From: JAQVWU01 sp964628455 | Lineage (GTDB): Bacteria; Bacillota; Clostridia; Oscillospirales; CAG-272 | Direction of reading: 5' to 3' | DNA length: 19,061 bases | NCBI GenBank assembly: GCA_964628455.1 | Contig: CAZVPD010000065.1 | Span: 1-19,061, forward strand | In this document: piece after piece, positions 14,459 to 19,061 of the stretch | Layout: each line of letters opens with the position of its first letter | How positions within the stretch are numbered: position 1 is the first letter of the stretch | Program-made: the position numbers and the translations under genes | Notes under the pieces: generated by a model | What the model saw: the letters and a program-made list of their open reading frames with translations, nothing else | The model's database searches: none | What the model was told of the DNA's origin: nothing

Positions 14459-15478
14459 TCATTCACCGCCCGCCTGTTTTCGCAGGCCGCGCAGCGCGAG
14501 CAGCGCTTCATACTGGACGGGGTCGATCCTTCCGCCGCGGTGCAGGCAGGCGTCGACCGACACGACGCCCTCAAGGCTGTTTACGCAGCCGACGTAGCTG
14601 CGCAGGTATTCTTTCGAATATTTGCATCCGGGTTTGCCCCAGCCGTCGTATACCATGACCGCGTGGGGAGCCATCCCGAGAAAGGAGAGCACGTGGGACT
14701 GCGCCCCGCCGATAAAGCGCGCCGGACTGAACGCGTCGAACTGTACGACTTCTCCCGCGGTAAAATCGCAGAAGGGGGTCGGCGGTGCGATCTCGTGGTA
14801 GAAATCGCCGAAGATGACGTCCCCGACGCCTTCGACAGGCTTTGTGCTCCCGCCCTTGAAGCAGCCGTGGTAGTTTGCCGAAAAGAGCGCGTCCGGATTG
14901 CCCTTTTTGACCGCGTCGCGAAAAGGCTTCATTTTATCGGGATTGTCGTAGCCGAGTCCCGCGTACAGGCCGTCTATCCACCAGCCCGTGATCCTTCGGC
15001 CGTAGCGGACGGCGTATTCCTCGAGCACGGCCGACCATGCCGAAACAAACCGGTCGGTCACGGGGAAGACGCCTGCTTCCATCGCTTCGCGGCATTTTTC
15101 GTCTTTGGCCGGACCGTCACCCGTGAAATACAGAAGCAGCGGGATGCCGTATGTCCCAAGCGCGCCGGACAGGTCTCCGATGAGGTCGCGTTCGGAACAG
15201 GCTTCGCCGTTTTTATATCCCGTCAGACGGTTGAACGTTTCGTTCGGGGCGATCATATACCGGGTCTGCTGGTGGATGGTGAAGATAAGATAACCTGCGT
15301 TTATGTCGTGCAGCTGCTTTGCGACGAGGTTCACGTCGAGGTCGTTTACGCAGCTGTCCCAGCTTGTTTCCCCCGCGCCGTCGTTGTTCGGCGACGCCGG
15401 ATTGTTCTGCAGCGAATACAGGTAGTGGAAGAATACCCCCCACTTTCTGTCGCGGAAAAAGTCTTTTGCGTCGGGCAT
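14459..15478 (-). CDS. GH29-like (alpha-L-fucosidase fold) hydrolase, short form
   Basis: A 339-residue protein; ATG 15478 has GGAGGAAT seven bases upstream. The sequence opens KWGVFFHYLYSL, the 'KfGiFiHwG' strand-1 motif of the alpha-L-fucosidase superfamily. It continues with DVNLVAKQLHDINAGYLIFTIHQQ and reaches RRITGWWIDGLYAG, where Asp169 occupies the place of the GH29 nucleophile (WxDG). Later blocks include FDAFSPARFIGG. Only the TIM barrel is present: typical GH29 enzymes have 400-500 residues with a C-terminal beta domain, which is absent here. Cytoplasmic, as no signal peptide is seen. The general acid cannot be assigned by eye, so activity on fucose is uncertain. The stop is one base before the GH42 start; the pair should be translated together and may remove alternating sugars from one oligosaccharide. 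Confidence 0.6.
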   Translation of the reverse strand: MPDAKDFFRDRKWGVFFHYLYSLQNNPASPNNDGAGETSWDSCVNDLDVNLVAKQLHDINAGYLIFTIHQQTRYMIAPNETFNRLTGYKNGEACSERDLIGDLSGALGTYGIPLLLYFTGDGPAKDEKCREAMEAGVFPVTDRFVSAWSAVLEEYAVRYGRRITGWWIDGLYAGLGYDNPDKMKPFRDAVKKGNPDALFSANYHGCFKGGSTKPVEGVGDVIFGDFYHEIAPPTPFCDFTAGEVVQFDAFSPARFIGGAQSHVLSFLGMAPHAVMVYDGWGKPGCKYSKEYLRSYVGCVNSLEGVVSVDACLHRGGRIDPVQYEALLALRGLRKQAGGE

Positions 15479-15758
15479 AAAAATTCCTCCTTAAGGCTGA
15501 ATATATAAAACATATTTTGATCCGTAATATAGGATAACGCGAGGGACAGATGAATGCGGTCATTGATTTTATTCATAGTCAAACGGCAGAATTTTACCAC
15601 GGCTTTTGTCTGTTTCACTGCCCGGGCGCCCACCCGCCGCCGGGACCGGACTGAAAATACAACTCCGGGATTTCCGGTCACGGATTCTGTGATCAAACGG
15701 AAAAAGCCCGATACCCTTCCGGAAAAGAATATCATAGTTCGGAGTTTTATGCAAGCAA

Positions 15759-15770
15759 ATGTTTAAACAT
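15759..15770. promoter_or_regulatory. Perfect 12-bp palindrome, possible operator
   Basis: ATGTTTAAACAT reads the same on both strands. It lies in the divergent intergenic region, 281 bp before the GH29-like start and about 310 bp before hydC. A symmetric AT-rich site of this type could bind a dimeric repressor; no regulator gene is adjacent. Confidence 0.35.
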
Positions 15771-15812
15771 CAGTCGAAACAACACGAAAACATCTCTCTA
15801 TACGTAAAAAAA

Positions 15813-15858
15813 GGAACCGCACTTCCCGCAAACGCGGAAAAATGTTATTCTGCGGTCC
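15813..15858 (+). other. Nested hairpin of unknown function
   Basis: GGAACCGCA (15813-15821) pairs with TGCGGTCC (15851-15858) with one bulged A. Inside it, CCGC (15826-15829) pairs with GCGG (15834-15837) around AAAC. GCTTTT follows. It could be a terminator of an unseen transcript, a leader structure, or chance. Confidence 0.3.
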
Positions 15859-15924
15859 GCTTTTCGCCGGATGTCTGAAAAATAAATAATTATTTTATTT
15901 ATTATACTATTGACATTCAAAATA

Positions 15925-15933
15925 TGTTATAAT
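15925..15933 (+). promoter_or_regulatory. Extended -10 promoter of the hydrogenase operon
   Basis: TGTTATAAT is a perfect extended -10 (TGn plus TATAAT at 15928-15933). A TTGACA at 15910-15915 is only 12 bp away, too close for a normal -35, so the extended element probably carries the promoter. The transcript would have a leader of about 140 nt before hydC. Two TAATATC copies (15930-15936, 15939-15945) overlap the start point. Confidence 0.5.
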
Positions 15934-16082
15934 ATCGGTAATATCACAGAATTCTTCTGCTGCAGGGAATATTCCGAAGAACGGATTTTTAATTCCATTA
16001 AAAACGGCCCGGTTTCGGTTATGATCCGGCAGGCAAAAACGTGCGCCGAATGCAGGATATAGTTTATTAAAGGGGGTATCAA

Positions 16083-16553
16083 ATGAAGATCAAAGAAATT
16101 CTGGACAAAAACGGCAGAACGCCGGACAGGCTGATCAGCAGTCTGCTGGAATATCAGAACACCACTTTATACAATTATCTGACAGAAGACGACCTGAAAG
16201 AATTTTCGGAGGAAACAGGGATCCCGCTGAGCAGGATATCGAGCGTCACTTCATTCTATTCGCTGCTGTCGGCCGAAAGCAGAGGCAGATATATCATACG
16301 GGTCTGTGATGATGTCCCCTGCTATGTGAATGACTCCGTCCATGTTGTAAACGAACTCGAAAAAAAACTCGGGATTAAAATGGGGCAGACGACCGAAGAC
16401 GGAATTTTCACTCTTGAATTCTCCTCCTGCCTCGGTTGCTGCGACAAAGCGCCCGTCATGCAGATCGGCGAAACTCTTTACGGAAATCTGACTTCGGAAA
16501 AAATTTCATCTATCCTGGACCTGTATAGGAGGAAAAATGATGAAAAACAATGA
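16083..16553 (+). CDS. hydC: NAD-linked [FeFe] hydrogenase HydC subunit (NuoE-like)
   Basis: A 156-residue protein; ATG 16083 has AAAGGGGG upstream. The N-terminal 65 residues are helical (LLEYQNTTLYNYLTEDDLKEF, then SRISSVTSFYSLL), as in the NuoE/24-kDa family. The thioredoxin-like half binds one [2Fe-2S] cluster through Cys75-x4-Cys80 (VCDDVPCYV) and Cys116-x3-Cys120 (SCLGCC). Length and motifs match HydC/HndA. In the complex it receives or relays electrons between the flavin subunit and the hydrogenase subunit. It overlaps the next gene by 17 bp, and the next gene's AGGAGG lies within its 3' end. The trio hydC-hydB-hydA is the usual operon order, so the identification is strong. Confidence 0.92.
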   Translation: MKIKEILDKNGRTPDRLISSLLEYQNTTLYNYLTEDDLKEFSEETGIPLSRISSVTSFYSLLSAESRGRYIIRVCDDVPCYVNDSVHVVNELEKKLGIKMGQTTEDGIFTLEFSSCLGCCDKAPVMQIGETLYGNLTSEKISSILDLYRRKNDEKQ

Positions 16554-17823
16554 ATGGACAAAAAAAATACTGACAGGGCGTTTCGGAGTCGCCGACCCCG
16601 CATCCGTTGAAGAATATATCCGGGACGGCGGTTACGGCGCGTTGAAAAAAGCCTTGGGTATGAAGGGAAACGGGATTATAGAAGAAATAAAGCTTTCCGG
16701 TTTAAAAGGGCGCGGAGGAGCCGCTTTCCCTACCGGATTGAAAATGGAATCTGTCAGCCTGGCGGACGGCTTCCCCAAATACATCGTCTGCAATGCCGAT
16801 GAAGGCGAACCCGGTAATTTCAAAGACCGTTATCTCATGGAAAACGACCCCCATCAGATCATTGAGGGGATCGTCATCTGCGCGTATGCTTCCGGCATCG
16901 GTCACGGGTATTTTTTCATTCGCGGCGAATACATCAGAGCGGCTGAAATGGTTGAAAACGCGCTGGAACAGGCAAGAAGCGCGGGGTTTCTCGGTGACAA
17001 CATTCTGGATTCGGGTTTCAGTTTCGATATGGACGTGTATAAAGGGGCCGGCGCCTATGTATGCGGAGAGGAGTTTGCTCTGCTGGCTACGCTTGAAGGC
17101 CGTTCGGGGCGCGCTGCCTACAAACCGCCGTTCCCGACCGTCTGCGGTTTATACAACAAGCCGACTCAAATCAACAATGTGGAGACTTTCTGCAATATTC
17201 CGCACATTTTGAATATGGGAGGGAAAGCCTTTTCGGAAATCGGCACTCCCTCTTCCGCGGGAACCAAACTGGTCTGCCTCAGCGGAAATATCAGACAGCC
17301 CGGACTGTATGAAGTCGAACTGGGCACATCGCTCAGGGACATCGTTGAAAAACTCGGAATGGGTGTTCCGGAAAACAGGAAAATCAAAATGATCCAGCTC
17401 GGAGGCGCTTCGGGTCCCGTAATACCCGAAAGGATGCTCGATATCAGGCTGGATAATCAGGAAATGAAAAAATACGATCTGAGTTTCGGGTCCGGAGCCG
17501 TCATTGTCATGGATGACAGGATCGATGTGCTTGATATTCTGAAACGGATCATTCGGTTTTTTCATCATGAATCCTGCGGGAAATGTACTCCCTGCCGGGA
17601 GGGACTTCTGCAGATCCTGATTCTGCTTGACAGATTTACGGACGGGACTGCCGTGGAATCCGATCTTCGGCTGCTGGAAATCCTGATCGAAACGATCAGC
17701 CTGACTTCCATCTGCGGACTCGGGCAGGCGGCTCCGACCGCCGTCAAAAAAGTACTGGAATATTTCAGGGAAGAATTCACAGACAGAATACCTGCCGTTT
17801 CACCGGCGCTGAAGGAAGGCTGA
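16537..17823 (+). CDS. hydB: NAD-linked [FeFe] hydrogenase HydB subunit (NuoF-like), short form
   Basis: A 428-residue flavoprotein; AGGAGG (16527-16532) serves ATG 16537 or the adjacent ATG 16540. FMN and NADH sites are clear: GRGGAAFPTGLKM (58-70), NADEGEPGNFKDR (86-98) and GAGAYVCGEE (170-179). An SLBB domain spans about 244-330. A [4Fe-4S] cluster is bound by Cys347, 350, 353 (SCGKCTPCREG) and Cys393 (SICGLGQ). Bifurcating HydB proteins of the Thermotoga type are about 600 residues with an extra N-terminal [2Fe-2S] domain and a C-terminal two-cluster ferredoxin domain; both are missing here, at both ends, with intact start and stop. The protein is thus NuoF-sized. Its role is to take electrons from NADH (or give them to NAD+) via FMN. 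Confidence 0.92.
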   Translation: MMKNNEWTKKILTGRFGVADPASVEEYIRDGGYGALKKALGMKGNGIIEEIKLSGLKGRGGAAFPTGLKMESVSLADGFPKYIVCNADEGEPGNFKDRYLMENDPHQIIEGIVICAYASGIGHGYFFIRGEYIRAAEMVENALEQARSAGFLGDNILDSGFSFDMDVYKGAGAYVCGEEFALLATLEGRSGRAAYKPPFPTVCGLYNKPTQINNVETFCNIPHILNMGGKAFSEIGTPSSAGTKLVCLSGNIRQPGLYEVELGTSLRDIVEKLGMGVPENRKIKMIQLGGASGPVIPERMLDIRLDNQEMKKYDLSFGSGAVIVMDDRIDVLDILKRIIRFFHHESCGKCTPCREGLLQILILLDRFTDGTAVESDLRLLEILIETISLTSICGLGQAAPTAVKKVLEYFREEFTDRIPAVSPALKEG

Positions 17824-17824
17824 A

Positions 17825-19061
17825 ATGAATACGGTCCATATAAAGATCAACAACAGGGAAGTCAGCGTACCTGAAAAAACAACGATTTTAAATGCAGCAA
17901 AAGAAATCGGGATCAACATTCCGAACCTGTGCTATCATCCCGACCAGGAGGTGAAAGCCAATTGCAGAGTTTGTGTTGTTGAAGTGGAAGGATCAAAAAC
18001 CCTTCAGGCTTCCTGCGCGACGGAAGTGAAGGAAGGAATGGTCATCCGCACGAATACCGCAAAAGTCAGGCAGGCAAGAAAGGTGATCATTGAACTTCTG
18101 CTTGCCGATCATGACCTGAACTGTATCGCCTGCAAGCGGAATACCAAATGCTCTTTACAGAAGATCTCCGCCGATATCGGGGTTCGCGAAAGCCCGTTCA
18201 CAAACGTTCTGATCCGGCAGGAAATCGACACGTCAAGCCCGTCTGTCGAACGGAACCAGAATAAATGCATTAAATGCGGCCGCTGCATACAGATGTGCGC
18301 TCAGGTACAGGGACTCGCGATCCTCGATTACATCGGAAGATCGGATTCGGTCAATGTCAAACCCGCTTTCGGTATGTATCTGGGCAACACGGCATGCGTA
18401 GCCTGCGGTCAGTGTTCCGCTGTCTGCCCGGTTGCGGCCATTACGGAAAAAGAAGACATCGAAAGGGTATGGGAAGCGGTCAACGATCCCTCCAAAACCG
18501 TCGTCGTTCAGACGGCTCCTGCGGTAAGGGTTTCTCTGGGAGAAGAGTTCGGTCTGGAACCCGGAAGCATTGTTACCGGAAAACTGGTTGCTTCTTTAAG
18601 GGAATTGGGCTTTGACAAAGTTTTCGACACGGATTTCACGGCTGACCTGACCATTATTGAGGAAGGAAACGAACTGCTGAAAAGAGTCAGGGAGGGCGGA
18701 GTCCTTCCGATGCTGACGTCCTGCAGCCCCGGATGGATCAACTTTATCGAACAGTATTATCCGGAACTGCTGCCCCATTTGTCATCGTGCAAATCACCTC
18801 AGCAGATGTTCGGGGCGCTGGCTAAAAGCTATTATGCGAAAAAAACGGGAAAAAGCCCCGAAGAGATTTTCAGTGTTTCTATTATGCCCTGCACAGCAAA
18901 AAAATTCGAGGCAAAACGTGAGGAGATGAAGCAGGACGGAATAAACTATGACATCGACGCGGTATTGACCACCCGTGAGCTTGGTAAAATGCTGCGTCAG
19001 GCAGGGATTGACTTTAATCAGCTTGCCGAAGAGGAGTATGACGCGCCGTTCGGGATCTCGA
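17825..19061 (+). CDS. hydA: [FeFe] hydrogenase catalytic subunit HydA (3' truncated by window)
   Basis: The frame starts at ATG 17825, one base after the hydB stop, with AAGGAAGG before it, and runs off the window after 412 residues. Domains in order: [2Fe-2S] ferredoxin with Cys36, 47, 50, 64; His-ligated [4Fe-4S] with His96, Cys100, 103, 109; two [4Fe-4S] clusters with Cys148, 151, 154, 158 and Cys191, 194, 197, 201; then the H-cluster domain from about 225. Its first signature reads TSCSPGW (298-304) instead of the usual TSCCPxW; the second is MPCTAKKFEA with Cys356. The third signature, with the last two ligands, lies beyond the window. This is the M3-type architecture of the catalytic subunit in trimeric NAD-linked hydrogenases, which make H2 from NADH with or without ferredoxin. 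Cytoplasmic; needs the HydEFG maturases, not seen here. Confidence 0.93.
   Translation, partial: MNTVHIKINNREVSVPEKTTILNAAKEIGINIPNLCYHPDQEVKANCRVCVVEVEGSKTLQASCATEVKEGMVIRTNTAKVRQARKVIIELLLADHDLNCIACKRNTKCSLQKISADIGVRESPFTNVLIRQEIDTSSPSVERNQNKCIKCGRCIQMCAQVQGLAILDYIGRSDSVNVKPAFGMYLGNTACVACGQCSAVCPVAAITEKEDIERVWEAVNDPSKTVVVQTAPAVRVSLGEEFGLEPGSIVTGKLVASLRELGFDKVFDTDFTADLTIIEEGNELLKRVREGGVLPMLTSCSPGWINFIEQYYPELLPHLSSCKSPQQMFGALAKSYYAKKTGKSPEEIFSVSIMPCTAKKFEAKREEMKQDGINYDIDAVLTTRELGKMLRQAGIDFNQLAEEEYDAPFGIS

Larger units (their letters stand above)
15479..16082. other. Divergent intergenic region between glycosidase and hydrogenase operons
   Basis: This 604-bp stretch has no gene I can support. 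It holds a 12-bp palindrome ATGTTTAAACAT (15759-15770), a nested hairpin (15813-15858), an AT-rich block (15870-15935), an extended -10 promoter (15925-15933), a repeated TAATATC and a reading frame with cysteines running up to the hydC leader (stop 16060-16062). No convincing promoter for the GH29-like gene was found. Confidence 0.6.

Noticed and set aside
14458..14574. A 39-residue N-terminal extension of the GH42 protein.
   Set aside because: It lies inside the GH29-like gene in another frame and is Ser/Cys/Arg-rich; the family starts at FIPFGAQYY, just after ATG 14457.
12328..14658. Two long plus-strand frames (12328-13422 and 13459-14658) opposite the GH42 gene.
   Set aside because: They are antisense to a protein with both catalytic glutamates in place; no ribosome binding sites and no domain recognised.
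15554..15766. Frames of 60-70 codons on both strands in the divergent intergenic region.
   Set aside because: No ribosome binding sites, no hydrophobic or domain pattern, and no agreement with the flanking gene signals.
15910..15933. TTGACA and TATAAT as a standard promoter for the hydrogenase operon.
   Set aside because: The spacer is only 12 bp. The TGT before TATAAT makes an extended -10 promoter the better reading.

Overview
The window looks like chromosome of a strictly anaerobic, moderately GC-rich Bacillota bacterium (class Clostridia), probably an uncultured gut lineage. Reasons: an NAD-linked trimeric [FeFe] hydrogenase operon, a PadR/DUF1700/DUF4097 cassette, DUF6125 and DUF4153 proteins, strong AGGAGG-type ribosome binding sites, and canonical TTGACA-17-TATAAT promoters. 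The assignment rests on gene families and signals read by eye; no search was run. No rRNA, tRNA, CRISPR array, insertion sequence or phage gene was seen.

Layout. 1-1043: the 3' end of a zinc-ribbon protein, a secreted lipoprotein, a bidirectional terminator and a 41-residue Ala/Pro/Lys-rich protein on the minus strand. 1092-4651 (minus): a right-handed beta-helix protein resembling GH110 alpha-1,3-galactosidases and a DUF4153 membrane protein, each with its own good promoter. 4857-6593 (plus): an MFS-type transporter translationally coupled to a YaiI/YqxD (DUF188) protein. 6699-7283: a DUF6125 cysteine-rich protein. 7276-7803 (minus): two small proteins sharing a motif. 7905-8779 (minus): an ECF sigma factor overlapping its zinc-finger anti-sigma factor. 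8886-10265: a CotH-kinase-like lipoprotein. 10379-12289: PadR regulator, DUF1700 membrane protein and DUF4097 beta-solenoid protein with overlapping genes behind one promoter that carries nested dyads. 12316-15478 (minus): a GH29-like and a GH42 glycoside hydrolase, 1 nt apart. 15479-16082: a 604-bp divergent intergenic region. 16083-19061: hydC (NuoE-like), hydB (NuoF-like, short) and hydA ([FeFe] hydrogenase, cut by the window end).

How the parts work together. The three glycosidase-like proteins lack signal peptides, so they probably act on imported oligosaccharides containing galactose and perhaps fucose; no sugar transporter is visible here. The hydrogenase would dispose of fermentation electrons from NADH as H2. 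The ECF sigma/anti-sigma pair and the PadR cassette are two envelope-type regulatory modules flanking the CotH lipoprotein; a functional link between them is only positional. The most interesting points are the trimmed hydrogenase HydB together with the TSCSPGW active-site variant, the nested PadR operator, the motif-sharing small protein pair, the signal-peptide-less GH110-like protein, and the unexplained structured region upstream of the hydrogenase.
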